From contig JBFGJY010000005.1 of assembly GCA_041576975.1 (NCBI GenBank), positions 1 through 62,658 on the forward strand: a stretch of 62,658 bases of DNA, read 5' to 3'. A model generated the notes under the pieces. It was not told the origin of the DNA, did no database searches, and saw nothing but the letters and a program-made list of their open reading frames with translations. Every line of letters begins with the position of its first letter. Position 1 is the stretch's first letter. The DNA comes from JBFGJY01 sp041576975 (GTDB taxonomy: Bacteria; Pseudomonadota; Gammaproteobacteria; UBA4575). This document shows positions 1 through 7,531 of the stretch, piece after piece. The position numbers and the translations under genes are program-made.

Positions 1-393
1 CAAACCCATATCCTCATCCAGCCGATGTGCAACCTGTTCTTCTGCTGCATACCAGTCTGTCTCTGCATCACCATTTATAAAATTGCGTTTTTCTGCAAGT
101 TGATAGGCCGTTTCGCGGATCCACTGCTCACGCTCTTCTGTGCTCACATGACGCCCGAGAATCTTAGTCCGTGTGGCCTCGGTAATGCCTTTGACCTCAA
201 TGACACCCGTTCGCACATCGTGTATAAAAGCACGTAAGTATGGTCGTGCAGTTTCGCCAAATCGATCAAGAGTAAATTCGCTAAATTCTTTAATACCATG
301 GCCGGCAGCAACCACATGTTCGAGTGCTGATTTCAAATACTTTTCCAACTCTCTATTTTTTTCTGAGTGCTTATCAGTATCAGTCTGTTTCAT
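1..393 (-). CDS. DUF2934-containing protein, 3' end beyond window
   Basis: An open frame runs leftward from ATG at 391-393 off the left edge, giving 131 visible residues. The first 85 or so are charged and mostly helical. From about residue 90 comes a stretch (EEREQWIRETAYQLAEKRNF, then a GD..TDW..AE pattern) that matches the short DUF2934 helix pair I know from many proteobacteria. The family has no defined function. No signal peptide or membrane segment is seen. The upstream intergenic DNA holds a 16-bp palindrome. The protein may be longer, because no stop codon is in the window. The reading frame and family hint are fairly sure; the role is unknown. Confidence 0.7.
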   Translation of the reverse strand, partial: MKQTDTDKHSEKNRELEKYLKSALEHVVAAGHGIKEFSEFTLDRFGETARPYLRAFIHDVRTGVIEVKGITEATRTKILGRHVSTEEREQWIRETAYQLAEKRNFINGDAETDWYAAEEQVAHRLDEDMGL

Positions 394-473
394 AATTCAA
401 CCTTTATCACTGAATTTTATAATATGAAATAAACTATCAGAGTAGGTAAAACAGTATTTGATTTACGTCAGTC

Positions 474-489
474 TCACTAATATTAGTGA
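474..489. repeat. Perfect 16-bp palindrome
   Basis: TCACTAATATTAGTGA is a perfect palindrome in the 236-bp gap between the divergent DUF2934 and methyltransferase genes. It could be an operator for either gene. The only partial similarity I saw is an ATATTAGTGATG string at 39353-39364, upstream of a fimU gene. No regulator can be assigned. Confidence 0.4.
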
Positions 490-517
490 ATAGTTTTTGC
501 TATTCTTCAATTGCCTA

Positions 518-546
518 AGTGTCCACTTTTGCCGCAAGCAGACACT
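518..546. repeat. Short palindromic intergenic repeat, copy 1
   Basis: The arms AGTGTC (518-523) and GACACT (541-546) enclose a core ending in GCCGCAAGCA. It belongs to a degenerate family also seen near 1445, 3171, 3719, 48304 and 58745, whose shared parts are a (T/A)GTCC-type edge, a GGCC or GGTC core and an AGC(A/G)GACATT-type edge. All copies lie between genes. Confidence 0.5.
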
Positions 547-573
547 CAGCCCTGTAAGCATATGACTAGAAGC

Positions 574-601
574 AAACATGGTTAGAATAACAACCATGTT
601 T
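574..601. other. Hairpin upstream of the methyltransferase gene
   Basis: Perfect 10-bp arms AAACATGGTT (574-583) and AACCATGTTT (592-601) flank an 8-nt loop, ending 28 bp before the ATG at 630. No T-run follows, so this is not a standard terminator. It could be an operator or a leader hairpin. Confidence 0.4.
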
Positions 602-629
602 ATTAATAGCTCAGACCATTAATGGGCCG

Positions 630-1328
630 ATGAGTACCCAGGATATAAAATCTACAATTCGATTACTCATCGCATTCATAGCGGGCCTTGGACTCTTCAC
701 TGCAATTATCTTCTGGCCTGCAGGAAGAATTGACTGGGTAGAAGGGTGGCTTTACTTGGTAATTATCACTGCGTATCTAATGATCAGTACTTTTTACCTC
801 AAGCGTGTGAATCCAACGCTTATCGAACATAGACTACAAGTACGGTTTGGTGAAGGTACGAAACGCTGGGATAAGATATGGTCTGTAACCTTCGCCCCAT
901 TATTTTTTGCAATCTATGTGATCGCAGGGTTTGATGCAGTCCGTTTTGAATGGTCAAACATGTCACCCTGGTTATGGCCACTGGGGTTTGTTCTTTTCAT
1001 ACCGAGTTTGGCACTAATCACTTGGTCCATGGGGGTCAACCCCTTTTTTGAGAGGACAGTGCGAATACAAACTGAGCGAGGACATCATGTGATTGATAAC
1101 GGCCCGTATAGGTTTGTTCGCCACCCCGGGTACTTGGGGTTCTTTGGCTGGAGCCTAACCACTCCTCTACTGCTGGGTTCGTGGTGGGCTTTTCTTCCCG
1201 CCTTGCTGTCAATTATTGGAATTATGATTCGAACAGCTTTGGAAGATCGGACACTTCGTGAAGAACTGACTAGATACGAAGAATATACAAGCCGAGTTCA
1301 TTTCAGGCTGATCCCTGGTATTTGGTAA
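630..1328 (+). CDS. Isoprenylcysteine carboxyl methyltransferase-like membrane protein
   Basis: A 232-aa integral membrane protein with about five hydrophobic segments. The C-terminal half carries the hallmark of the ICMT / phospholipid N-methyltransferase superfamily: GPYRFVRHPGY at residues 158-168, which binds SAM, and EDRTLREEL near 205-213 followed by the Y..Y...V.FRLIPG tail. Bacterial members methylate lipids or small molecules at the inner membrane; the substrate cannot be predicted. The start at ATG 630 has only a weak GGG upstream. A hairpin and a palindrome lie in the leader. It stands alone on this strand, so no pathway can be inferred from neighbours. Confidence 0.8.
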   Translation: MSTQDIKSTIRLLIAFIAGLGLFTAIIFWPAGRIDWVEGWLYLVIITAYLMISTFYLKRVNPTLIEHRLQVRFGEGTKRWDKIWSVTFAPLFFAIYVIAGFDAVRFEWSNMSPWLWPLGFVLFIPSLALITWSMGVNPFFERTVRIQTERGHHVIDNGPYRFVRHPGYLGFFGWSLTTPLLLGSWWAFLPALLSIIGIMIRTALEDRTLREELTRYEEYTSRVHFRLIPGIW

Positions 1329-1444
1329 CAGCAACGAGAAATTGATGTATCAAACATTGCGAAATCATAAGAACCTGTTTATTAATATTTAGTCAATGCT
1401 AAACCATGCGCTTAAACAAGATGCAATCAATTAACTCATACATA

Positions 1445-1475
1445 CAATGACCATTCTGGCCGTAAGCAGACATTG
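1445..1475. repeat. Short palindromic intergenic repeat, copy 2
   Basis: CAATG (1445-1449) and CATTG (1471-1475) flank a core with GGCCGTAAGCAGACATT. That 17-nt core is nearly identical to the inverted copy at 48304-48345. Confidence 0.55.
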
Positions 1476-1555
1476 CATTTAATAATTGGAGTTTAAAAAA
1501 AATTTAATATAAAAACTTTGGAGGAGACCTATAATCGATCAATAAACAGACGACA

Positions 1556-1675
1556 ACCGGATCTGGTGGGGCTGTTTACAATTTATGCTTATATGCATTT
1601 GAACGTGAAGTAAAAGAAAGTCAGGCTGGTATATGGAAGTTACCAGACAAGGAAAGAGTAAAGCCGTGGGAATAG
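1556..1675 (+). pseudogene. Remnant of a thermonuclease (SNase)-like gene, C-terminal part
   Basis: One frame ending at the TAG at 1673-1675 reads about 39 codons with a recognisable end: YAFEREVKESQAGIWKLP followed by a V.PWE motif. This matches the C-terminal helix of staphylococcal-nuclease-fold proteins, which typically ends in an (E/Q)..A....GLW....P.PWEWR pattern. There is no start codon, no N-terminal nuclease barrel and none of its catalytic Arg/Glu residues nearby, and the frame stops just before the usual WR. I read it as a decayed fragment. The match is short, so chance resemblance is possible. Confidence 0.45.
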
Positions 1676-1756
1676 AGGAAAGAGAAAAGAGGTGGATGAG
1701 ATTCTTGACAAAGAAAAATAAAAAAAGCTGGAAACAAGTAATAAGTATTATATATT

Positions 1757-1885
1757 TCAGTCAATTACTCCTATTGCTGTAAGTACAATTCCAATGATCC
1801 CTACTAGCACTGTAATCGCTAACACTACCCAAACTATTTTAATTAGGGGATGTTGACCTTTATCTTCTCTCTCATCTTCACTCAT
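1757..1885 (-). CDS. Small single-span membrane protein (42 aa)
   Basis: A short frame opens at ATG 1883-1885 with a good Shine-Dalgarno (AAAGGAA) 6-7 nt upstream and closes at TGA 1757-1759. It encodes an acidic, charged N-terminus (MSEDEREDKGQHP) followed by one strongly hydrophobic segment of about 24 residues. No family was recognised. The next gene upstream on the same strand starts at 2359, so the two may be co-transcribed. The reading frame is supported by the ribosome binding site and clear membrane-protein composition only. Confidence 0.5.
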   Translation of the reverse strand: MSEDEREDKGQHPLIKIVWVVLAITVLVGIIGIVLTAIGVID

Positions 1886-1930
1886 TGTAATTTCCTTTGC
1901 TTTATACTCCCTTCGATGAATACTTATCTA

Positions 1931-2359
1931 TTACCACTCGCTAAGTACAGCAGTAGGGTTTTTCATTTTACTCTTGCAAGGCTCAAGATGTTTGCTCATT
2001 AAAATAGATGAGTTGCTATAATCTCCTTCGATTTCTTTGTCCATATCATCTAGTTCCAGTTTAAATTTCTCGAGTGTAACTTTTTCTGCCATCTCTTCAG
2101 TACGTGTTTCTTCGGCATAAACTAATGCATATCGTAATGCATGTTCTTTAAGATCATTCATTTTAATAGCGTGCTCAGCAGCATCTGGGCCTTCGGTTCT
2201 TTTTGCAGCTTCACCAAGTACAGCATAAAAGCTGGCGCAGGTAACAAATTCATTAGATGCATTATTAAATGCCTTTCCCATTGCACTATCCGGATCAATA
2301 TCTCCTGCATAGGTATAAAAAGGGCACAAAAATATAGTTATTTGAAATAATTTTTTCAT
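1931..2359 (-). CDS. Hypothetical secreted protein with two cysteines
   Basis: A 142-aa protein with a classic signal peptide (K-rich start, hydrophobic core, likely cut after YAG near residue 19). The mature part is acidic and helical, with many Glu/Lys heptad-like stretches and exactly two cysteines (about 41 and 128) that could form a periplasmic disulfide. I do not recognise a family. It sits upstream of the 42-aa membrane protein gene on the same strand and back to back with the Rap1a/Tai-like gene. That neighbour also encodes a small cysteine-containing secreted protein, so a shared envelope role is possible but unproven. Confidence 0.55.
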   Translation of the reverse strand: MKKLFQITIFLCPFYTYAGDIDPDSAMGKAFNNASNEFVTCASFYAVLGEAAKRTEGPDAAEHAIKMNDLKEHALRYALVYAEETRTEEMAEKVTLEKFKLELDDMDKEIEGDYSNSSILMSKHLEPCKSKMKNPTAVLSEW

Positions 2360-2497
2360 GGCTTCAACAAAAGCGTATACCCAGAAATATGCAGAAGAGA
2401 TTGTTTTAGATCAATAAATTATTAGTTGCATGCAATATTCTTGAATGACTCTAGGAAATTCTTCGCTATTAGCTAGTATAATTCAGGTGTGATAAGA

Positions 2498-2848
2498 ATG
2501 AATAAACTCCTACTTTTCATTTTACTATTTTATATTGGTGTTATCCACGCTGAATCGAGCGGAAGAACCGGAAACGACCTACTGCAAGAATGCCTTGAAT
2601 GGAAAAAAATGTATGAGCATGGCACATCTAACCCAAATGTTGCCTATCAAGCAGGTGAGTGTGTTGCCTACATACAAGGCATTGCTGACTCTTTATATGT
2701 TCAAAAAAGATATTGCCCTGGCAGATCAATATATACACAAAGAACAAGGGCTGTTATTGAGTATTTAGAAAACAATCCAGCAGCACTTGATGAGGATAAA
2801 ATGCAGCTAACAATAACTGCGCTAGTTTCAGCTTTTCCCTGCAAATGA
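2498..2848 (+). CDS. Rap1a/Tai-family secreted protein
   Basis: A 116-aa protein with a signal peptide cut near IHA|ES. The mature part matches the Rap1a/Tai pattern: GNDLLQ.C at 25-32, GECVAYIQGIADSL at 53-66, then a C at 73, a V..YLE.NP helix and a final AL..AFPC with C115. Four cysteines (32, 55, 73, 115) fit two disulfides. Founding members are periplasmic immunity proteins against type VI secretion peptidoglycan amidases, but many relatives have no linked toxin. None is visible here, so function as immunity is only possible. ATG 2498 is chosen because AGG lies about 10 nt upstream; a GTG at 2489 is too close to it. Confidence 0.7.
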   Translation: MNKLLLFILLFYIGVIHAESSGRTGNDLLQECLEWKKMYEHGTSNPNVAYQAGECVAYIQGIADSLYVQKRYCPGRSIYTQRTRAVIEYLENNPAALDEDKMQLTITALVSAFPCK

Positions 2849-2907
2849 AAAAAACTTATAACATTAATTTTAATTTTAATTGTAATGCCGTATTTTAATA
2901 CAATCTA

Positions 2908-3171
2908 ATGCGCATTATTCAATCCTTTGAAGATTTAGATTTATTAGAACAACTGCAACCGCTTTGCACAGACTGCGGCCACCGTGGCAACGTGGTCGAT
3001 GAACAGTACCTCACACAAAATAAATTACTAATCACAGATATATTGCATAACCTCAAATGCAATCAATGCGGCAGTAAGGATGTAACGTTAAAACTATTGT
3101 CTAATGCTGCGATGCCACAATTAGACAAATCAAATGTTGCGTTTTTTTCGGATAATTTGAGGACGTTATGA
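2908..3171 (+). CDS. Small zinc-ribbon protein
   Basis: An 87-aa cytoplasmic protein with two CxxC knuckles, C20-C23 (CTDCGHRG) and C51-C54 (CNQCGSKD). They are spaced as in a four-cysteine zinc ribbon, with a helical tail after residue 60. The family was not recognised; such proteins often bind nucleic acid or act as small regulatory partners. There is no clear Shine-Dalgarno before the ATG. It lies 59 bp after the Rap1a/Tai-like gene on the same strand and is followed immediately by a palindromic repeat copy. Confidence 0.55.
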   Translation: MRIIQSFEDLDLLEQLQPLCTDCGHRGNVVDEQYLTQNKLLITDILHNLKCNQCGSKDVTLKLLSNAAMPQLDKSNVAFFSDNLRTL

Positions 3172-3200
3172 ATGCTCGCTATCGACCCAAAGCGCATATT
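3171..3200. repeat. Short palindromic intergenic repeat, copy 3
   Basis: The block AATGCTCGCTATCGACCCAA followed by AGCGCATATT starts at the last base of the zinc-ribbon stop codon. It shares the CGACCCAAAGCG core with the copy at 3719. The second-subfamily core (GACCCAAAGCG) differs from the GGCCGTAAGC core of copies at 1445 and 48304. Confidence 0.5.
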
Positions 3201-3234
3201 AACTAGAACACAATATTAAGTAAGTTTGAAAAGT

Positions 3235-3687
3235 ATGAAATGGTTGAGTTTAATAGTCTGCATAGCACTATGTCTATGTGCAGGATATATTGGGTCCTTG
3301 TTTAGTCCCGGAGATTGGTACCAAACTCTCGCAAAATCTTCCTTAACTCCTCCAAATATTGTATTTCCTATTGTCTGGAATATTCTATTCATTCTCATGG
3401 GTTTGGCCGCATGGCGTATTTGGAATAGGCATTTACAAGGTAAAAACTTTGCATTATTACTGTTTATCATACAGCTAGGTTTAAATATTCTATGGTCATT
3501 TTTGTTTTTTGGACTACAAAGACCGGATTTAGCTCTTATTGAAATCGTTGTTCTTTGGACTGCAATTTTAGCTACTGTAATCGCTTTTTTTAAGATAGAC
3601 AAATTAGCAGGGGTACTATTATTGCCTTATATAGGTTGGGTTAGCTTTGCAATATACCTTAATTATTCTATTTATAATTTGAATTAG
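3235..3687 (+). CDS. tspO: TspO/MBR family tryptophan-rich sensory protein
   Basis: A 150-aa membrane protein with five hydrophobic helices typical of TspO (translocator protein / mitochondrial benzodiazepine receptor family). Diagnostic positions are visible: the W-Y..L.KS.LTPPN..FP.VW..LF.LMG.AAW segment in the first third, Q..LN..WS..FF in the middle, and LL.PY.GWVSFA.YLN..I at the end. Bacterial TspO binds tetrapyrroles and modulates stress or pigment gene expression. ATG 3235 is preferred over the in-frame TTG at 3226. The gene sits between two palindromic repeats with no obvious operon partner. Confidence 0.88.
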   Translation: MKWLSLIVCIALCLCAGYIGSLFSPGDWYQTLAKSSLTPPNIVFPIVWNILFILMGLAAWRIWNRHLQGKNFALLLFIIQLGLNILWSFLFFGLQRPDLALIEIVVLWTAILATVIAFFKIDKLAGVLLLPYIGWVSFAIYLNYSIYNLN

Positions 3688-3718
3688 TATTAATACCTCA
3701 GGTTAACTTAAGAAATCA

Positions 3719-3748
3719 TAAATGACCGCTAACGACCCAAAGCGAAAA
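3719..3748. repeat. Short palindromic intergenic repeat, copy 4
   Basis: AATGACCGCTAACGACCCAA followed by AGCGAAAATG matches copy 3 over the CGACCCAAAGCG core and shares the ACCGCT edge found in the wider family. It lies between tspO and an unknown gene. Confidence 0.5.
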
Positions 3749-3809
3749 TGCAAATATAAACATCAATTTTTAGCATGTATAATTTTATAGATTCTTAGAA
3801 AATACAATT

Positions 3810-4442
3810 ATGTCTAACCCTAAAAAATTGCCAGACCACAGCATTGAGGCATCTGGTCTTAAATCTGAAGTTGACTCAAACCAGTGTGAAAAATTAAAAA
3901 AACAATATGGGTTTAATGTAGACTTTAATCTTTTTGGTTATTTGCTCGATGCAGTATTATGGTACAAGTCGCACAAAGACATACAAGCTAAAAGATCAGT
4001 TACAGAACAAATCACTTTATTGGATGAGCTTGGTGAACGATCTAATTCGCTTCTTGAATGTTTTGATAAATTAGGATATGAGGAAAGAGGTAAAATTATA
4101 GATAGATTTGGTACACATCTAGATTTAGAAGATATACGATATAAGCTAAACGCGCTCTCTATGCACTCGCCAATAATAGCTAAAGAGCTTAAAGAAAATG
4201 TATCTAAAGATAGTAAAGAAAATAACCCACTTAAAAATTTTTTATCACGTTTAGCGATAATCTATGAACTTGGAACAAAGTGTAAGCCAAAATGTCATTA
4301 TGATGATGCAAATACTAAATACTCTGGTGATTTTTTAGAATTTACTTCTGAAGTATTAAATGAAATTAATGAAGTGCATTCAAATAGTGCAATTGGACAA
4401 GTTATTATTGAAGTCTTAAAGATCCATAAAGTAAGTAAGTAG
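3810..4442 (+). CDS. Hypothetical cytoplasmic protein
   Basis: A 210-aa, lysine- and glutamate-rich, mostly helical protein with no signal peptide, membrane segment or motif that I recognise. Base composition is AT-rich, more so than the housekeeping genes to the right. The gene lies just left of tRNA-Pro in a stretch of small unrelated genes, the sort of place where accessory genes accumulate. No integrase or attachment-site duplication was seen. There is no strong Shine-Dalgarno before ATG 3810. I regard it as a real but uncharacterised gene. Confidence 0.5.
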   Translation: MSNPKKLPDHSIEASGLKSEVDSNQCEKLKKQYGFNVDFNLFGYLLDAVLWYKSHKDIQAKRSVTEQITLLDELGERSNSLLECFDKLGYEERGKIIDRFGTHLDLEDIRYKLNALSMHSPIIAKELKENVSKDSKENNPLKNFLSRLAIIYELGTKCKPKCHYDDANTKYSGDFLEFTSEVLNEINEVHSNSAIGQVIIEVLKIHKVSK

Positions 4443-4643
4443 ACTTTAACAATGTCAAATTTCCCCTACATCAAATTCTTTTCTTTTAAAGCTAAAATTG
4501 TCAACGCTCCAAACCCTCTACAACCCACTCCCTCTCATGCTTAAATATCTTTGTTGTATCCTCTAGAGAAATTGCGCACGCACGTAGGATTTAATTACAA
4601 GTAATTAGAATTAGTCGAAAGTCATATAACTTGTTGATATAAC

Positions 4644-4720
4644 TGGTCGGAGTGAGAGGATTTGAACCTCCGACCCCTGCCTCCCGAAGACAGTGCTCTA
4701 CCAAGCTGAGCTACACTCCG
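4644..4720 (-). tRNA. tRNA-Pro (anticodon CGG)
   Basis: Read on the minus strand, 4720 to 4644 folds as a standard cloverleaf. The acceptor arm is CGGAGTG / CACTCCG, the D-arm contains AGCTCAGC..GGTAGAGC, the anticodon stem is CTGTC / GGCAG with loop TTCGGGA (anticodon CGG, Pro), and the T-arm has GGTTCAAATCC. A discriminator A and an encoded CCA (4644-4646) follow. The 3' end faces the accessory stretch on the left, but no duplicated 3'-end fragment was found there. Confidence 0.95.
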
Positions 4721-4737
4721 ATTAATGAGTTACTTAT

Positions 4738-5706
4738 TTATGAGATCCGGGAAATTGCAAACTCTGTTAATTCTATCAGTGCGTCACGATACTGATTATT
4801 GGGCAATTTTTCGATATGTTGCTTCGCAATTTGTGCTTGTTTGCTTGCTGCATTTTCAGTGTATGTTATAGCCCCAGTTGATTCAATTGCAGCCATAATC
4901 TCATCCATATGTCGTTTGCCACCATTGATAATTGCATCACGTATTACTTCCGCCGTTGCGCCATTGCTGTTCTTCAATGCGTAGATTAATGGCAAAGTAG
5001 GTTTGCCTTCTGCCAAATCATCACCTATGTTTTTACCCGTTTCCTCTGGAGAAGACAGGTAATCTAAAACGTCATCCTTAAGTTGAAATGCAGTACCAAT
5101 ATGTATTCCATAGCCAGCGCATGCGCTTTCGATTTCTTGTGATTGTTTAGCAAGCACAGCGCCAAGCTGACATGCGGCTTCGAATAGTTTCGCAGTTTTT
5201 GATTTAATCACGGTCATGTAGCGATCTTCCGTAGTATCGGGGTCGTTACAATTTAATAATTGCATCACTTCACCTTCGGCAATGGTATTTGAGGCACGTG
5301 CCAAAATTTCCATTACACGCATCTCACCCACATCTACCATCATTTCAAAAGAACGCGAAAACACAAAGTCCCCGACAAGTACGCTGGACTCGTTGCCCCA
5401 AATCGAATTTGCCGTCTCATGTCCACGCCGCAAATTGGAATCATCCACTACATCATCATGCAGTAATGTCGCGGTGTGTATAAATTCGATAATGGCAGCA
5501 ACCAGTGAATGCTTGTCGCCCGTATATCCACAAGCCTTAGAGCACAATAAGGCCAGTAGGGGGCGTAACCGCTTGCCTCCACTGTCAATTATATAATTGG
5601 CCATTTGACTAATCAGGGTGACATCGGAATGCAAGTATTGTCGGATAACGGCATTGACACCCTCCATGTCTTTAGCTGCCAAATTTTGTACGTCCTTGAA
5701 ATTCAT
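4738..5706 (-). CDS. ispB: Octaprenyl (polyprenyl) diphosphate synthase
   Basis: A 322-aa trans-prenyltransferase that builds the ubiquinone side chain from farnesyl diphosphate and IPP. Visible are GGKRLRP (43-49), the first Asp-rich motif DDVVDD (84-89) followed by RRGH, KTA..FE, and the second Asp-rich motif KDDVLDY near 212. ATG 5706 is chosen because MNFKDVQNLAAKDMEGVN aligns with the start of E. coli IspB; an in-frame GTG extends 10 codons upstream. It is divergent from rplU, the same arrangement as in E. coli, and ends 17 bp from tRNA-Pro. Confidence 0.93.
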   Translation of the reverse strand: MNFKDVQNLAAKDMEGVNAVIRQYLHSDVTLISQMANYIIDSGGKRLRPLLALLCSKACGYTGDKHSLVAAIIEFIHTATLLHDDVVDDSNLRRGHETANSIWGNESSVLVGDFVFSRSFEMMVDVGEMRVMEILARASNTIAEGEVMQLLNCNDPDTTEDRYMTVIKSKTAKLFEAACQLGAVLAKQSQEIESACAGYGIHIGTAFQLKDDVLDYLSSPEETGKNIGDDLAEGKPTLPLIYALKNSNGATAEVIRDAIINGGKRHMDEIMAAIESTGAITYTENAASKQAQIAKQHIEKLPNNQYRDALIELTEFAISRIS

Positions 5707-5784
5707 GCTGACCAATATTACCTTCTTATACCTCACGTTAAGCCCTAATTTTAATGGGGTCGTTCCTTTTCAGGGTTAATTTGA

Positions 5785-5813
5785 TTGACCCATTTGAGCC
5801 TGCTCGTTAGAAT
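5785..5813 (+). promoter_or_regulatory. Sigma-70-type promoter for rplU-rpmA
   Basis: TTGACC at 5785-5790 and TAGAAT at 5808-5813 are separated by exactly 17 bp. This fits a -35/-10 pair about 37 bp before the rplU GTG start, in the ispB-rplU divergent gap. Confidence 0.6.
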
Positions 5814-5850
5814 TGCGCACCCTTTTCAGCCCACATTATGGAGTTATCAG

Positions 5851-6162
5851 GTGTACGCAGTTATCGCCACCGGCGGCAAACAATACCGAGTCCAACAAGG
5901 AGACCAGATCAAAGTCGAGAAGCTCGCAGGGAATCCTGGCGATAAAATCGAGTTTGATCAAGTTTTATTACTCGCAGATGGCGAAGACGTATCTATTGGT
6001 ACTCCTTACATTAAAGGTGGCAAGGTGACGGGAGAAGTACAAGAGCATGCTCGGGCCAAGAAAATTGATATCCTAAAATTTAAACGCCGCAAGCAGCACA
6101 TAAAACACATGGGACACAGGCAACACTATACGCACGTCAAGATCACTAATATTTCTAAATAA
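5851..6162 (+). CDS. rplU: 50S ribosomal protein L21
   Basis: A 103-aa L21. The conserved start (M/V)YAVIATGGKQYRVQ.GD and the KFKRRK..KHMGHRQ..T.VKI tail are plain. The start is GTG at 5851, supported by GGAG 7 nt upstream (5840-5843). An ATG frame open from further upstream would add 22 residues not found in the family and overlaps the promoter. It is followed after 9 bp by rpmA, the usual operon pair. Confidence 0.96.
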   Translation: MYAVIATGGKQYRVQQGDQIKVEKLAGNPGDKIEFDQVLLLADGEDVSIGTPYIKGGKVTGEVQEHARAKKIDILKFKRRKQHIKHMGHRQHYTHVKITNISK

Positions 6163-6171
6163 GGTTTAGCT

Positions 6172-6432
6172 ATGGCACATAAAAAAGCAGGTGGTAGTAC
6201 ACGTAATGGCCGTGATTCCGAGTCTAAACGCCTTGGTGTAAAGCGCTTTGGTGGCGAACAAGTGCGCGCAGGGAATATTATCGTGCGCCAACGTGGCACA
6301 CAATTTCATCCTGGTGAAAATGTGGGTTGTGGTAAAGACCATACCTTGTTTGCAAAATCTGATGGTCGTGTAGTATTTGAAACTAAAGGTCCCAAGAGTA
6401 GAAAATTCGTGCGCATTGATGCGGTGCAATAG
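6172..6432 (+). CDS. rpmA: 50S ribosomal protein L27
   Basis: An 86-aa L27 with the standard N-terminus MAHKKAGGSTRNGRDS, whose tail reaches the peptidyl transferase centre, and the conserved R..GT.FHPG.NVG.GKDHTLFA core. There is no cleavable Firmicutes-type leader. It is the second gene of the L21-L27 operon, and a strong terminator follows 20 bp after the stop codon. Confidence 0.97.
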   Translation: MAHKKAGGSTRNGRDSESKRLGVKRFGGEQVRAGNIIVRQRGTQFHPGENVGCGKDHTLFAKSDGRVVFETKGPKSRKFVRIDAVQ

Positions 6433-6453
6433 GCGTATCTAACTTTGTCTAAA

Positions 6454-6480
6454 AGCCCCGCTTAGTCGGGGCTTTTTTTT
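6454..6480 (+). terminator. Rho-independent terminator after rpmA
   Basis: The stem AGCCCCG / CGGGGCT (6454-6460 and 6466-6472) with a short loop CTTAG-type turn is followed by a run of eight T. It separates rplU-rpmA from obgE, whose ATG is 26 bp further on. Confidence 0.9.
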
Positions 6481-6505
6481 GTTTACAAGATTTAAAACAT
6501 ACATC

Positions 6506-7531
6506 ATGAAGTTTGTCGACGAAACAACTATTCACGTGCAGGCAGGAAATGGCGGCAATGGTTGCCTTAGCTTCAGACGTGAACGCTATATACCATTCGG
6601 CGGGCCTGATGGTGGTGATGGTGGTGACGGCGGTAGTGTGTATTTAGTTGCGGATGAAAACTTAAATACCCTTGCTGATTTTTGTCATACGCGCTCTTTT
6701 AAAGCGCAACGTGGTCAAGATGGCATGGGCAAAGTTCGCACCGGGAAAAAAGGCGAAGATAGGCTCATAAAAGTTCCGATAGGCACTTCAGTAAATGACG
6801 CACGGACAAAAGAAAATATTGGCGATCTAACTAAACATGATGAACGTTTACTAGTTGCAAAAGGTGGCGTTCATGGTTTAGGTAATGCCAGATTTAAAAG
6901 TTCTACAAACCGTGCGCCTCGCAAAACCACACTTGGCCAACAAGGTGATGCGCGAGATTTGTATATGGAGCTTAAATTATTAGCGGATGTTGGCTTATTG
7001 GGGCTACCTAATGTTGGTAAATCTTCTCTAATTCGTGCTTTATCTTCTGCTACACCTAAGGTTGCAGACTATCCTTTCACAACACTTCATCCAAGTTTAG
7101 GGGTTGTTTATGTCGCTCCACATCAAAGCTTTGTGATTGCAGATATTCCGGGTTTAATTGAGGGTGCAGCAGAAGGCGCTGGTCTTGGTACTCAGTTTTT
7201 AAGACATCTATCGCGCACACGCTTATTGCTACATATGGTCGAATTAACGCCTTTAAATATTGAGCATGACCCCTGTCAGGATTATTTTTCAGTATTAAAC
7301 GAACTAAATAAGTATAGTGACGAACTAGCGAATAAAGACCGTTGGCTGGTATTTAATAAGTCGGACTTATTAAGTGATGATGATTGTAGTCAAGTAATTA
7401 ACAGTTGCGTGGAAGAATTAAAATGGGATGGACCAGTATTTGCTGTTTCTTCGATAACTAAAGCAGGTACTCAAGACTTATGTAAAAAAATATACGCCTA
7501 TTTGTATGCACAAGAAACGACTACAAGTTAG
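6506..7531 (+). CDS. obgE: Obg/CgtA ribosome-assembly GTPase
   Basis: 341 aa. The glycine-rich Obg fold (about 1-158) starts MKFVDE..I.V.AGNGG.GC.SFRRE and contains GGPDGGDGGDGG. The G domain has GLPNVGKSS (G1), DIPG (G3) and NKSD (G4). The acidic C-terminal tail of E. coli ObgE is essentially absent. Obg acts in late 50S assembly and stress control. ATG 6506 matches the family start; an upstream in-frame TTG lies inside the terminator T-run. It overlaps proB by 26 bp. Confidence 0.95.
   Translation: MKFVDETTIHVQAGNGGNGCLSFRRERYIPFGGPDGGDGGDGGSVYLVADENLNTLADFCHTRSFKAQRGQDGMGKVRTGKKGEDRLIKVPIGTSVNDARTKENIGDLTKHDERLLVAKGGVHGLGNARFKSSTNRAPRKTTLGQQGDARDLYMELKLLADVGLLGLPNVGKSSLIRALSSATPKVADYPFTTLHPSLGVVYVAPHQSFVIADIPGLIEGAAEGAGLGTQFLRHLSRTRLLLHMVELTPLNIEHDPCQDYFSVLNELNKYSDELANKDRWLVFNKSDLLSDDDCSQVINSCVEELKWDGPVFAVSSITKAGTQDLCKKIYAYLYAQETTTS

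Noticed and set aside
4501..4590. A short minus frame ending before tRNA-Pro with a KHEREW-like stretch
   Set aside because: Only about 29 codons, no start codon, no family recognised; could be a gene remnant but not supportable.
3700..4720. Integrated element at the 3' end of tRNA-Pro
   Set aside because: No integrase gene and no duplicated tRNA end were found in the window.
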